Shown here: positions 14,386 through 23,110 of the stretch, piece by piece
Layout: every line of letters begins with the position of its first letter
How positions within the stretch are numbered: position 1 is the first letter of the stretch
Source of the DNA: Candidatus Gallibacteroides avistercoris
Lineage (GTDB): Bacteria; Bacteroidota; Bacteroidia; Bacteroidales; CHK158-818
Assembly: GCA_018714665.1 (NCBI GenBank)
Contig: DVNA01000188.1
Coordinates: forward strand, 1-23,895
Direction: 5' to 3'
Length of the DNA stretch: 23,895 bases
Translations under genes and position numbers: made by a program
The notes under the pieces: model-generated
The model's database searches: none
What the model saw: only the letters and a program-made list of their open reading frames with translations
Told to the model about the DNA's origin: nothing

Positions 14386-15657
14386 ATGAATATCTCTGAT
14401 TTTGAAATCATGGCGCCAGTGGGTTCGTACGACTCGTTAACTGCCGCCATACAGGGCGGGGCCGATTCCGTCTATTTTGGTATCGAGGGGCTGAATATGC
14501 GTTCGCGCTCATCCAACAACTTCTCGCTCGACGATCTGCGCCAGATTGCCGCCATCTGTCAGGAACACGGCATGAAAAGCTACCTGACGGTAAACACCAT
14601 CATCTACGACAAGGACATTTCCTATATGCGGTCGATCATCGATGCCGCCCGGTCGGCCGGCATCTCGGCCATCATCGCCAGCGACATCGCCGCCATGACC
14701 TATGCCCGCAGCATCGGGGTAGAGGTACACCTCTCCACTCAGTTGAACATCACCAATGTAGAGGCATTGCGTTTCTTTTCCCAATTTGCCGACGTGGTAG
14801 TACTGGCACGCGAACTGAACCTCGACCAGGTATCTCACATCTTCAAGTCGATTCAGGAGGAACACATTACCGGCCCCTCCGGACAACTCATCCGGATCGA
14901 GATGTTTTGCCACGGAGCTCTCTGTATGGCGGTATCGGGAAAATGTTACCTGAGCCTGCACGAAATGAACAGCTCGGCCAACCGGGGGGCGTGTATGCAG
15001 ATATGCCGACGCGGCTACATCGTAAAGGATAAAGAGAGCGACATCGAGATGGAGATAGACAACCAATACATCATGTCGCCCAAAGACTTAAAGACCATAC
15101 ACTTCCTCAATAAAATGATCGATGCCGGAGTGCGAGTGTTCAAAATCGAAGGCCGTGCCCGCGGCCCCGAATACGTACGTACGGTGGTAGAATGTTACAA
15201 GCAGGCCCTGCAAGCCTGCCTGGAAGGGAGCTTCTCCGAAGAGAAAATTGGCGAATGGGACAACCGGCTGCGTACCGTATTCAACCGGGGATTCTGGAAC
15301 GGATACTATTTGGGACAACGGCTGGGAGAATGGAGCCACAAATACGGATCGGAAGCGACGGAGAAGAAAATGTACATTGCCAAAGGCGTAAAATATTTCT
15401 CCAACATCGGTGTAGCCGAATTCCTGATGGAGACGCAATCTTTACGGGTAGGCGACAAAGTGTTGATAACCGGACCTACCACCGGGGCAATCACCACCGA
15501 GATAACCGAAATCCGGGTCGATTTGAAACCCGTACAGGAAACCGTCAAGGGAGAACGGTTCTCCATCCGTATCCCGGAGAAGATACGTCCTTCGGATAAA
15601 ATGTTCAAACTGGTCTCCAACCCAACGACCCAACGGCCCGAAACGGTAGAAAAATAA
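14386..15657 (+). CDS. U32 peptidase-family protein, TrhP/RlhA-like RNA hydroxylation factor
   Basis: It has 423 residues, related to the proteins once called collagenase-like peptidases and now linked (TrhP/YegQ, RlhA) to prephenate-dependent hydroxylation of tRNA uridine-34 or rRNA cytidine; cytoplasmic. The N-terminal TIM-barrel-like part opens FEIMAPVGSYDSLTAAIQGG and ADSVYFGIEGLNMR. The family signature is EMFCHGALCMAVSGKCYLS followed by NRGACMQICR. Cysteines C180, C187, C203 and C207 are the likely iron-sulfur ligands. A C-terminal beta-barrel-like portion (about 345-410) carries RVGDKVLITGPTTG. I chose the ATG at 14386, where homology begins and which follows the promoter. TrhP is the more probable role, but the RNA substrate is not certain. 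Confidence 0.87.
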   Translation: MNISDFEIMAPVGSYDSLTAAIQGGADSVYFGIEGLNMRSRSSNNFSLDDLRQIAAICQEHGMKSYLTVNTIIYDKDISYMRSIIDAARSAGISAIIASDIAAMTYARSIGVEVHLSTQLNITNVEALRFFSQFADVVVLARELNLDQVSHIFKSIQEEHITGPSGQLIRIEMFCHGALCMAVSGKCYLSLHEMNSSANRGACMQICRRGYIVKDKESDIEMEIDNQYIMSPKDLKTIHFLNKMIDAGVRVFKIEGRARGPEYVRTVVECYKQALQACLEGSFSEEKIGEWDNRLRTVFNRGFWNGYYLGQRLGEWSHKYGSEATEKKMYIAKGVKYFSNIGVAEFLMETQSLRVGDKVLITGPTTGAITTEITEIRVDLKPVQETVKGERFSIRIPEKIRPSDKMFKLVSNPTTQRPETVEK

Positions 15658-15728
15658 TTTCTCCCCAATAATGTAGGGAATTCGTCGATTATTCCGTAGT
15701 ATTATATTGTTTTTCAAAATATCATGTT

Positions 15729-16697
15729 ATGAAACGCTTAATACACCTGATCGGTTTCTGCCTGATTATCGTATTCTGTTTAGGTCTCATCACAGGGGTC
15801 TCTTCCTGTACCTCAGGCAACAAGCAATCAAAACTTGCCTACCAGGCAGAGGCTACCACGGGCGAGGGGTCTATCTGGCATCCTGAACGTCAGTCGCTTT
15901 TCTGGGTGGATATCGAAGGAAAACGGCTGTATGAGTTCTTACCGAAAGAAAAGAGATGTAACACGTGGGATTTCGGAAGTATGGTCTCGACCGTTGTCCC
16001 GGAATCGAAAACCTCCGTAATCGTGGCGCTTCAAAATGAAATCATCCGGCTGAACGTAGAAAACGGGACCCGACGTCCCATAGCATCCATCGACGACAAA
16101 TACGGCAAGAACCGTTGTAACGACGGCAAATGCGACCCCTCGGGTCGGTTGTGGGTCGGTACGATGGGCTTCGGCGGACAGACCGGTGCTGCATCGCTTT
16201 TCCGGGTAACCCCGGACGGGAGTGTAACGAAGATGATAGACAGCGTTACCATCTCGAACGGATTAGTCTGGACGGCCGACAAACAATATATGTATTACAT
16301 TGACACCCCGACCCGTCAGATTGCACGTTACCGGTATAACGACGATACGGGAGAAATCTCCTTCGACGGCATCGCCGTCAAGATTCCCGACGGATGCGGG
16401 TCGCCCGACGGCATGACAATAGACAACCGTGGCAATCTATGGGTAGCACACTGGGGCGGATACGGCGTATATTGCTGGGACCCGCAAACGGGAGAGCTGC
16501 TTCAAAAAATAGATGTTCCTGCCCCGCATGTAGCTTCGTGTGCTTTCGGCGGGAAGAATCTGGACGTGCTTTACATCACCACCGCCCGGGCCGGACTGTC
16601 GAAAGATATGTTGGAGAAATATCCGTTAAGCGGGAGCCTGTTCGTTTGTAAACCGGGAGCACAAGGCATCAAAGCAAATTATTTCGGCCCCAAATAA
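15729..16697 (+). CDS. SMP-30/gluconolactonase-family lipoprotein
   Basis: A 322-residue six-bladed propeller of the SMP-30/gluconolactonase/LRE family, which opens sugar lactones using one divalent metal. The N-terminus is a lipoprotein signal (hydrophobic 5-24, lipobox GVSSC with C27), so it should sit in the periplasm or on the outer membrane. Metal and substrate positions of the family are visible: E46 in GEGSIWHP, N131 in RCNDGKCDPSGRLWVGTM, N177 in ISNGLVW and D227 in SPDGMTID. All four are kept, suggesting an active enzyme. The natural lactone is unknown. The gene lies 71 bases after the U32 gene in the same direction and ends at a two-way terminator. I see no promoter of good quality directly before it. 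Confidence 0.88.
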   Translation: MKRLIHLIGFCLIIVFCLGLITGVSSCTSGNKQSKLAYQAEATTGEGSIWHPERQSLFWVDIEGKRLYEFLPKEKRCNTWDFGSMVSTVVPESKTSVIVALQNEIIRLNVENGTRRPIASIDDKYGKNRCNDGKCDPSGRLWVGTMGFGGQTGAASLFRVTPDGSVTKMIDSVTISNGLVWTADKQYMYYIDTPTRQIARYRYNDDTGEISFDGIAVKIPDGCGSPDGMTIDNRGNLWVAHWGGYGVYCWDPQTGELLQKIDVPAPHVASCAFGGKNLDVLYITTARAGLSKDMLEKYPLSGSLFVCKPGAQGIKANYFGPK

Positions 16698-16869
16698 CCC
16701 TACGAATTCCCGAAACAGAGCTAACGTGCAGGATAACTTTACCGTATCTGAGACACTTTTTCCCTATACAAGGATTCTGATATGGCAAAGTCTATCCGAA
16801 ATCACGCTATGCAGGCGTTAATGTTTTTTAACAAAGTAGCAAATCGGATGAAATACCCGATGTTTGTCA
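16698..16869. other. Intergenic stretch after the lactonase gene
   Basis: No gene or clear motif. A plus-strand open frame starting at 16782 crosses the terminator and continues antisense to frdB; it has no recognisable protein features. Confidence 0.5.
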
Positions 16870-16919
16870 ATTATAAACAACAACGGCTGCCTTTTACGGC
16901 AGCCGTTGTTGTTTATAAT
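16870..16919. terminator. Perfect 22-bp palindrome, bidirectional terminator
   Basis: Arms 16870-16891 and 16898-16919 are exact reverse complements with a six-base loop (TTTTAC). The inner stem is GC-rich (GGCTGCC/GGCAGCC) and the outer part A/T-rich, so the outer arm supplies T-rich sequence after the core hairpin in both directions. It lies 12 bases after the frdB stop and between convergent units, and is best explained as a shared terminator. Confidence 0.88.
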
Positions 16920-16931
16920 CAAAGAAGATGG

Positions 16932-17687
16932 TTAGTCTTTCAGTTTTGCACTGATGAATTCGCGGTTCAAACGGGCAATGTTGGTAATGGATACGTTCTT
17001 GGGACATTCTGCTTCGCAGGCTCCGGTATTGGTACAGTTACCGAATCCGAGTTCGTCCATCTTGGCCACCATAGCTTTGGCACGGCGGGCAGCTTCGACA
17101 CGCCCTTGGGGCAACAGAGCCAGTTGGCTGACCTTGGCCGATACGAACAACATGGCCGAACCGTTTTTACAAGCAGCTACACACGCCCCGCAACCGATGC
17201 AGGAGGCTGAATCCATCGCTTCGTCAGCATTCTTTTTGGGAATGGGAATGGCATTGGCATCGGGAACGCCACCGGTATTTACCGATACGTATCCTCCGGC
17301 TTGCATAATCTTGTCGAAAGCCGAGCGGTCCACCATCAAGTCGCGAATAACCGGGAAACCGGCTGAACGCCACGGTTCGATGGTGATGGTTTCGCCGTCT
17401 TTGAATTTACGCATATGCAACTGGCAGGTGGTAACATCTTCGTCGGGTCCGTGGGGATGTCCGTTTACATACAATGAGCACATCCCGCAAATACCTTCGC
17501 GGCAATCGTGATCGAATACTACCGGTTCTTTTCCTTCGTTAATGAGCTTTTCATTGAGGATATCCAACATTTCCAGGAAGGAGCTGTCTATTGATATGTT
17601 TTCCAACGAATAAGTTTCAAAAGCACCCTTTTCTTTCGGGCCTCTTTGACGCCATACTCTCAGCGTTATATTGATTGTCTTGTCCAT
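16932..17687 (-). CDS. frdB: Fumarate reductase/succinate dehydrogenase iron-sulfur subunit
   Basis: Carries electrons between the cytochrome b subunit and the flavoprotein on the inner face of the cytoplasmic membrane; 251 residues. The [2Fe-2S] ligands are C62, C67, C70 and C88 (DCREGICGMC). The C-terminal ferredoxin domain has C163, C166, C169 and C173 (CIGCGACVAAC) and C218, C224 and C228 (ACEAECPKNV), giving the [4Fe-4S] and [3Fe-4S] centres. I chose the ATG at 17687 (MDKTINITLRVWRQ); the frame is open upstream to 17747, but those residues have no family support. Last gene of frdC-frdA-frdB, 76 bases after frdA. In anaerobic Bacteroidales the complex works mainly as a fumarate reductase ending in succinate. 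Confidence 0.95.
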   Translation of the reverse strand: MDKTINITLRVWRQRGPKEKGAFETYSLENISIDSSFLEMLDILNEKLINEGKEPVVFDHDCREGICGMCSLYVNGHPHGPDEDVTTCQLHMRKFKDGETITIEPWRSAGFPVIRDLMVDRSAFDKIMQAGGYVSVNTGGVPDANAIPIPKKNADEAMDSASCIGCGACVAACKNGSAMLFVSAKVSQLALLPQGRVEAARRAKAMVAKMDELGFGNCTNTGACEAECPKNVSITNIARLNREFISAKLKD

Positions 17688-17763
17688 AACATTAATGTAT
17701 TTGCCGTACCGCCTGTCCGAGGAAGTATCTCCTTTTCCAGGCAACACGAGGCTCGGTTAAGAA

Positions 17764-19707
17764 TTATTGTTTGTAATTACGTTGTTGAACTTTGATACAT
17801 TCGTAGTTCAAGGGTTCTTTCAACATTTCGGGGTCTTTGTCTTCTCCCTGGTATTTCCAACAAGAGACATACATGAACTTGTCGTCATGGCGAAGAGCCT
17901 CTCCGTCTTCTGTCTGATGTTCTTCGCGGAAGTGCCCACCACAAGATTCTTCACGGTTCAGGGCATCCAAAGCCATCAACCGGCCAATTTCGATAAAGTC
18001 TGCCAGACGAAGGGCTTTTTCGAGCTCTACATTCAAGGTATTGGCTTCGCCCGGGATACGCACATTCGACCAGAACTCTTTCTTGACTTCTGCCAGTTTG
18101 GTCAAAGCCGTTTGAAGCCCCTCTTTGGTACGTCCCATACCTACATATTCCCACATGACCAAACCGAGTTCTTTGTGGATGGAATCTACCGAACGTTTTC
18201 CCTTGATGTTCATCAATTTGTTGATACGATCCTGGATAGCTTTTTCGGCTTCTACAAATTCGGGCATATCGGTGCTGTACAGAGGTACTTGAATCTGGTC
18301 TGCCAGATAGTTCTGGATGGTGTAAGGCAATACGAAGTATCCGTCTGCCAATCCCTGCATCAAAGCGGATGCTCCCAAACGGTTGGCTCCGTGATCGGAG
18401 AAGTTGGCTTCGCCGATGGCGAACAGCCCTTTGATGGAGGTCATCAATTCGTAATCGACCCAGATACCGCCCATCGTGTAGTGGATGGCGGGATAGATCA
18501 TCATCGGGGTCTTGTACGGATTTTCATCCACAATCTTTTCGTACATCTGGAACAGGTTGCCATAACGGGCGCGAACGGTATCTTCGCCCAAACGTTCGAT
18601 GGCTTCTTTGAAATCGAGGTAAACGGCCAATCCGGTACTGTTTACGCCGTAACCGGCATCGCAACGTTCTTTGGCAGCACGAGAGGCCACGTCGCGGGGA
18701 ACGAGGTTACCGAATGCCGGATAACGACGTTCCAAATAGTAATCGCGGTCTTCTTCGGCAATATCGGTGGGTTTGAGTTTCCCTTCGCGGATGGCTTTGG
18801 CATCTTCCAGTTTTTTGGGAACCCAGATACGTCCGTCGTTACGGAGCGATTCGGACATCAGGGTCAGTTTGGACTGGAACTCGCCGTGTACGGGAATACA
18901 GGTGGGGTGAATCTGCGCGAAAGCGGGGTTTGCGAAGTAGGCTCCTTTTCGATAACACTGCATGGCGGCCGAACCGTTGGATGCCATGGCGTTGGTTGAA
19001 AGGAAGAAGGTATTTCCGTAACCACCGGTTCCGATTACTACGGCATGGGCCGAGAAACGTTCAATCTTTCCGGTTACCAGGTTACGGGCGATGATTCCGC
19101 GTGCGCGACCGTCGATTACCACCAGGTCAAGCATTTCGTAACGGGTATATAATTTTACTTTTCCCTTTTGTACCTGACGGCTCAATGCCGAATAGGCACC
19201 CAGCAACAGCTGTTGTCCGGTTTGACCCTTGGCATAGAATGTACGGGATACTTGCGCTCCCCCGAACGAGCGGTTGTCGAGCAGCCCTCCGTATTCGCGG
19301 GCAAAGGGAACACCTTGTGCCACGCACTGGTCGATGATGGAGTTGGATACTTGTGCCAGACGATAAACGTTTGCTTCGCGTGCCCGGTAGTCTCCTCCTT
19401 TTATCGTATCGTAGAACAGGCGATATACGCTGTCGCCGTCGTTCTGATAGTTCTTGGCGGCATTGATACCTCCCTGTGCGGCGATGGAGTGTGCCCGGCG
19501 GGGAGAATCCTGGATACAGAAGTTTAATACGTTAAAACCCATTTCGGCCAACGAGGCGGCTCCGGAAGCTCCGGCCAAACCCGTACCTACCACGATAACG
19601 GTAAGACGGCGTTTGTTTGCAGGGTTTACCAACTTTTGGTGACTTTTATAATTATCCCACTTTTCGGCTAACGGCCCTTCGGGAATTCTTGAATCTATCT
19701 TAGTCAT
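17764..19707 (-). CDS. frdA: Fumarate reductase/succinate dehydrogenase flavoprotein subunit
   Basis: Catalytic subunit interconverting fumarate and succinate at a covalently bound FAD; 647 residues. The FAD-binding GTGLAG is at 41-46, the histidine for covalent FAD is H73 in RRAHSIAAQGG, and the active-site stretches include IHPTCIP, RRYPAFGNLVPRDVASRA, HYTMGGIWVDYE and GEANFSDHGANRLGASAL. The length and NKRRLTVIVVGTGLAG opening fit the non-E. coli class (Bacteroides/Wolinella type B). Start chosen at 19707 (MTKIDSRIPEGPL); the frame is open to 19734. It lies 40 bases after frdC and 76 before frdB. A long plus-strand frame opposite it is a shadow. Confidence 0.96.
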   Translation of the reverse strand: MTKIDSRIPEGPLAEKWDNYKSHQKLVNPANKRRLTVIVVGTGLAGASGAASLAEMGFNVLNFCIQDSPRRAHSIAAQGGINAAKNYQNDGDSVYRLFYDTIKGGDYRAREANVYRLAQVSNSIIDQCVAQGVPFAREYGGLLDNRSFGGAQVSRTFYAKGQTGQQLLLGAYSALSRQVQKGKVKLYTRYEMLDLVVIDGRARGIIARNLVTGKIERFSAHAVVIGTGGYGNTFFLSTNAMASNGSAAMQCYRKGAYFANPAFAQIHPTCIPVHGEFQSKLTLMSESLRNDGRIWVPKKLEDAKAIREGKLKPTDIAEEDRDYYLERRYPAFGNLVPRDVASRAAKERCDAGYGVNSTGLAVYLDFKEAIERLGEDTVRARYGNLFQMYEKIVDENPYKTPMMIYPAIHYTMGGIWVDYELMTSIKGLFAIGEANFSDHGANRLGASALMQGLADGYFVLPYTIQNYLADQIQVPLYSTDMPEFVEAEKAIQDRINKLMNIKGKRSVDSIHKELGLVMWEYVGMGRTKEGLQTALTKLAEVKKEFWSNVRIPGEANTLNVELEKALRLADFIEIGRLMALDALNREESCGGHFREEHQTEDGEALRHDDKFMYVSCWKYQGEDKDPEMLKEPLNYECIKVQQRNYKQ

Positions 19708-19747
19708 AATGATTGTTTTTTCTTTGTTAACCAATTTCTCGATTTAA

Positions 19748-20428
19748 TCAGCAAGCGCCGCATAAACCGTACTTAACGTAAAAGACGATAACTACGATGG
19801 CGAATCCGGCAAAAATAACCGTGGCAAAAATATTGGAGATACATTTCCAACGTTCCATCCATACATGATTGTTCCAGCCGATGGTCTGGATAGCACTCCA
19901 AAATCCGTGTGTCAGATGGAACCAGATGGCAGCAAACCATACCAGGTAGAGAACGGCAAAGAGCGGGTTGCTAAATGTACTCTTGATCAATGCGGCTCCG
20001 TCGTGGGGATCTACGCCCATGTCGATTCCCGAGATTTCGGCAAACTGCATTTTAAACCAGAATTGTGCTAAATGCAACACGAAGAACAAAACAACGATAA
20101 GGCCCAAAACAAACATATTTTGAGAGGACCATTCTACCGTTTTGGGTTTTTCGTTTACGGCATAGCGTTCATGACCGCGGGCTTTCCGGTTCTGCAATGT
20201 CAGGATGATGGCATAAATGATGTGTACTACAAACCCTAAGGCCAGTACCAACGTGCCTACCAATGCATACCAGTTGGCTCCTAAAAACTCACAAACCATG
20301 TTGTAGGCGTCTTCCGAGAAAACGGCCACAAGGTTCATCGCCATGTGAAATGTTAAAAACAGGATGAGGAACAGCCCCGATAAACTCATGACCACTTTCC
20401 TTCCCACAGAAGAATTACTTAACCACAT
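19748..20428 (-). CDS. frdC: Fumarate reductase/succinate dehydrogenase cytochrome b subunit (single five-helix diheme type)
   Basis: Membrane anchor of the complex, handling menaquinol; 226 residues with five hydrophobic helices (about 12-38, 55-78, 103-125, 155-180 and 197-220). Histidines within helices (H28, H69, H119, H171/H174) are candidates for the four axial ligands of two b hemes, as in the Wolinella fumarate reductase. A single large anchor with no SdhD partner fits type B. First gene of the operon, preceded by a good promoter. The FLTFHMAMNLVAVFS segment in helix I and WFHLTHGFWSAIQTIG in helix IV are characteristic. Confidence 0.93.
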   Translation of the reverse strand: MWLSNSSVGRKVVMSLSGLFLILFLTFHMAMNLVAVFSEDAYNMVCEFLGANWYALVGTLVLALGFVVHIIYAIILTLQNRKARGHERYAVNEKPKTVEWSSQNMFVLGLIVVLFFVLHLAQFWFKMQFAEISGIDMGVDPHDGAALIKSTFSNPLFAVLYLVWFAAIWFHLTHGFWSAIQTIGWNNHVWMERWKCISNIFATVIFAGFAIVVIVFYVKYGLCGAC

Positions 20429-20486
20429 AAATGATTGAATTTAAATTATTTGTTTATTAATTGTGTAATATTATGCTTAGGTCGTG

Positions 20487-20517
20487 CAAAATTAGCGCAA
20501 TATTGGTTAGGATGCAA
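20487..20517 (-). promoter_or_regulatory. Promoter of the frdCAB operon
   Basis: The minus strand reads TTG (20517-20515), 20 bases, then TAATTTTG (20494-20487), close to TTTG-N20-TAnnTTTG. Transcription would begin near 20480, about 50 bases before the frdC ATG. It lies in the 140-base gap after the DUF2807 gene, so the operon need not rely on readthrough. Confidence 0.65.
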
Positions 20518-20568
20518 GCAATTAAAGAATTATTTCCTTAATATCCGACAATATCTGTCATAAAACAA

Positions 20569-21321
20569 TTATTCTACTACCTCTTTGGCATCTATCGGGA
20601 GTACTTTGCCCTTTCCGATACCTTTTTTACTGATTTCGGGATTGCCTTCATAATAGACGTTTCCGGCGCCGGTAATGGTGGCTGACAGTTTTTTGAGGAC
20701 ATGGCATCCGATGTTGCCGTTGCCGGTAATGGCGCAGTTGGCCTCTTCGGATTTCATGTCATGCGCCCGAATCTCTCCGCCGCCCAAGACCGAATAATCG
20801 ACTCGATGGGCAACGCCTTTCAGCAACAAATCACCTTCACCTAGGGCTACTTTGGCTTTCAGAATGTCACAGTTTATGGAGTCCATTTTTATCTGTCCTG
20901 CTCCCGACACGCCTAAATAGAGCTCGGTAGCCTTGACCGGCTGGTGCGACTCAAAAACTCCGCCGCCGTCATTTTCGACCCGCGACAACGAAGAGGAGTA
21001 GATTTCGACCAGAATGATTCCATAATCTTTTTTTCCCAATCCTTTTAATTTCAGAGAGAGCTCTCCGTCTTCCGATTTGATCGACAGATTTTCCAAGACA
21101 CTCGACTCTACCTTAATATTTACCGTACCGGCTGAATCGGGATTCTGAATATAAACTACATTAAACGAGTTGTACATCCGTACCTTGTAAAAATCGTCCA
21201 CCTTCTGCGTTACGTGAACATATTCGTTATTACCCTCTACTTTTTGAAACAGTTGTGCCGAGGCCTGTTCCATACCAAACAGAGACATCGCTACAACCAT
21301 GGATAAAATAATTTTTCTCAT
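20569..21321 (-). CDS. Exported DUF2807 (head GIN domain) protein
   Basis: A 250-residue protein with a signal peptide (residues 1-22, ending EQASA) and a beta-helix-like repeat region of the DUF2807 type, sometimes labelled a putative autotransporter adhesin but without any proven function. Typical features are YNSFNVVYIQNPD (about 51-63), the glycine-rich LYLGVSGAGQIKMDS, and later repeats of the same pattern (AITGNGNIGCHVL, ATITGAGNVYYEG). The protein should be periplasmic or surface located. The ATG at 21321 follows GAGGAG and lies 44 bases after the DusB-like gene, so the two are probably cotranscribed. I cannot assign a role. Confidence 0.82.
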   Translation of the reverse strand: MRKIILSMVVAMSLFGMEQASAQLFQKVEGNNEYVHVTQKVDDFYKVRMYNSFNVVYIQNPDSAGTVNIKVESSVLENLSIKSEDGELSLKLKGLGKKDYGIILVEIYSSSLSRVENDGGGVFESHQPVKATELYLGVSGAGQIKMDSINCDILKAKVALGEGDLLLKGVAHRVDYSVLGGGEIRAHDMKSEEANCAITGNGNIGCHVLKKLSATITGAGNVYYEGNPEISKKGIGKGKVLPIDAKEVVE

Positions 21322-21365
21322 CTCCTCTTATTTTTAATGTTTTCTTGTTCCATTTCATTAAAACG

Positions 21366-22367
21366 TTACGCTTCACTTGCCAGAAACGGTCCATATTTTT
21401 GTTCGATTTCATCGAGAATTTCCAACAATCCGGTTTCTGTTTCGGCCCGTAACATCGCAATGCGGGTCTCCCGAAAGTTGGGGATTCCCTTAAAAAGGGG
21501 GGTCATGGCCAAATGCCGGCGAATGTGCAAAATACCCCGTCGTTCATCGATACGTTGGATGCTCTCGCGGATCTGCCTGCGCAAAACCAAAAACTTGTCC
21601 CGTACAGACAACGGCGACGCCGTCTCTCCGGTCTGCAAAAATTGCTTGATCTCGCCAAAAATCCACGGGCGACCGATCGAGGCCCGCCCCACCATAATGG
21701 CATCGACGCCATAACGGTCGAATTTTTCCCGGGCAATCTCGGCGCTGGTTACATCTCCGTTCCCAATAATGGGGATGGTCATGCGAGGATTGTTCTTTAC
21801 CTCTCCTATCAACGCCCAATCGGCCTGCCCCGTGTACATCTGGCTACGGGTACGGCCGTGAATGGTGAGGGCTGCAATACCGCAATCCTGCAACTGTTCG
21901 GCCAACGATACGATAATCCGGTTGTCGCTGTCCCAACCCAAACGGGTCTTTACCGTAACGGGAATCCGAACGGCTTTTACCACTTCCCGGGTAATCTCCA
22001 ACAGCTTGGGGACGTCGCGCAACATCCCAGCTCCGGCTCCTTTTCCGGCCACCTTCTTTACCGGGCAACCAAAGTTAAGATCCAAAATATCGGGCGACGC
22101 ACTCTCACAGATACGGGCGGCCTCTACCATCGCCTCCGTATCACGGCCGTATATCTGAATGGCTACCGGGCGTTCCGCCTCACTGACAGACAACTTCCTG
22201 CGAGTAGATTCAACACTTCTGACCAACGCATCGCTCGATACAAATTCGGTGTAAACCATATCGGCTCCGAACTCTTTGCAAAGGATTCGGAACGGCTGGT
22301 CGGTTACATCCTCCATCGGGGCCAAAAGCACCGGACGATCGCCTAATTCTATCGGTCCAATTTTCAT
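21366..22367 (-). CDS. dusB: tRNA-dihydrouridine synthase, DusB-like
   Basis: FMN enzyme reducing uridines in the tRNA D-loop with NADPH; 333 residues, cytoplasmic. LLAPMEDVTDQPFR (14-27) is the FMN-binding opening, C101 in LNFGCPVKKV is the catalytic cysteine, and VKTRLGW, IHGRTRSQMYTG, GNGDV and GRASIGRPWIF follow in the expected order. The start at 22367 (MKIGPIELGDRP) is supported by homology and by the -7 box at 22389-22396; an upstream TTG at 22391 would lie inside that box. DusB is the most likely class, but Bacteroidota homologues may cover other positions too. Confidence 0.92.
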   Translation of the reverse strand: MKIGPIELGDRPVLLAPMEDVTDQPFRILCKEFGADMVYTEFVSSDALVRSVESTRRKLSVSEAERPVAIQIYGRDTEAMVEAARICESASPDILDLNFGCPVKKVAGKGAGAGMLRDVPKLLEITREVVKAVRIPVTVKTRLGWDSDNRIIVSLAEQLQDCGIAALTIHGRTRSQMYTGQADWALIGEVKNNPRMTIPIIGNGDVTSAEIAREKFDRYGVDAIMVGRASIGRPWIFGEIKQFLQTGETASPLSVRDKFLVLRRQIRESIQRIDERRGILHIRRHLAMTPLFKGIPNFRETRIAMLRAETETGLLEILDEIEQKYGPFLASEA

Positions 22368-22388
22368 CGGTTCATCTAAATCTGCGTA

Positions 22389-22396
22389 CAAACGTA
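22389..22396 (-). promoter_or_regulatory. Candidate -7 box for the dus gene
   Basis: TACGTTTG on the minus strand fits TAnnTTTG and would start transcription about 15 bases before the ATG at 22367. No clear -33 box. It mainly helps exclude the longer frame. Confidence 0.45.
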
Positions 22397-22461
22397 CAAA
22401 ATTCCCGGCTGTTACACCGTCTCGTATCGAAAAAAAGCGACATACTTCTGCTTAAATTCCA

Positions 22462-23100
22462 TTAATCTTTAACGATTACCCCCAACAGGTGGGACAATTC
22501 GAGCAGCTGCGACGAGGTTACCACAGCACCCCGCAAATCGGAGACAGCGATTCGTAACCCTCCAAGGGAGCAACTGGTCAGGTCCATACCTTTAAGCGGG
22601 GTACGGACAAATTCGGCCTGCGAAAGTAAACATTCAGAGAAAGAGACAAAGGCCAACCGACAACCGGCAAACTCGGCATATTCGAGATGACATTTCTCGA
22701 AACCGACTTCCCGCAGCTTTGTAGTAGAGACGCTCATATATTGGCCATTACACCCTGTCCAGGACATCTTCCAAAAACTTCCACCGGAAAAAACCGTTCC
22801 CATGAACTTACAATCCTCACACACCACCTGATGAAAAGATGAGTCCGTAAAATGGATGTTGGAAAGGTCACAATTCTTAAAATAGACCCGGTCAAAACGA
22901 CACCGAAGAAACGAGGTATCGAGGAAAACGCACCGGTCGAACACAGCGGTACGAACTCCTATATCCTGCAAATCGAGCCCCTGAACGGTCTCGTTCCGAA
23001 AGGAGACATTTTCCAGCAGATCGTCCCACGCCAACGCCGACAAACGGCTACGGGCATCCCGTCCTTCGGGGATTTCGTCGAAAGTCAATGCTACCACCAT
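22462..23100 (-). CDS. Pentapeptide-repeat protein with Qnr-like C-terminal end
   Basis: It has 212 residues, no signal peptide and no membrane segment. From about residue 33 to 190 the sequence follows the A(D/N)LXX five-residue rhythm in degenerate form, with aromatic or leucine at the centre (VFDRCVFLDTSFLRCRFDRV, YFKNCDLSNIHFTDSSF, LEYAEFAGCRLAFVSFSEC), expected to fold as a right-handed quadrilateral beta-helix. The end, DLRGAVVTSSQLLELSHLLG followed by VIVKD, resembles the C-terminal dimerisation helix of Qnr/MfpA-type proteins. Those mimic DNA and protect gyrase, but many pentapeptide proteins have other or unknown roles, so I do not assign one. It lies 10 bases after the rhomboid gene. 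Confidence 0.85.
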   Translation of the reverse strand: MVVALTFDEIPEGRDARSRLSALAWDDLLENVSFRNETVQGLDLQDIGVRTAVFDRCVFLDTSFLRCRFDRVYFKNCDLSNIHFTDSSFHQVVCEDCKFMGTVFSGGSFWKMSWTGCNGQYMSVSTTKLREVGFEKCHLEYAEFAGCRLAFVSFSECLLSQAEFVRTPLKGMDLTSCSLGGLRIAVSDLRGAVVTSSQLLELSHLLGVIVKD

Positions 23101-23110
23101 TTCAAGTCTT

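Noticed and set aside
16782..17210. 142-codon plus-strand frame starting between the lactonase and frdB genes
   Set aside because: It crosses the palindromic terminator and continues antisense to the frdB cysteine motifs.
17767..18999. 410-codon plus-strand open frame
   Set aside because: It lies wholly antisense to frdA, whose family motifs are unambiguous. Its composition is typical of a shadow of GC-biased codons.
21513..22346. 277-codon plus-strand open frame
   Set aside because: Antisense to the dihydrouridine synthase gene.
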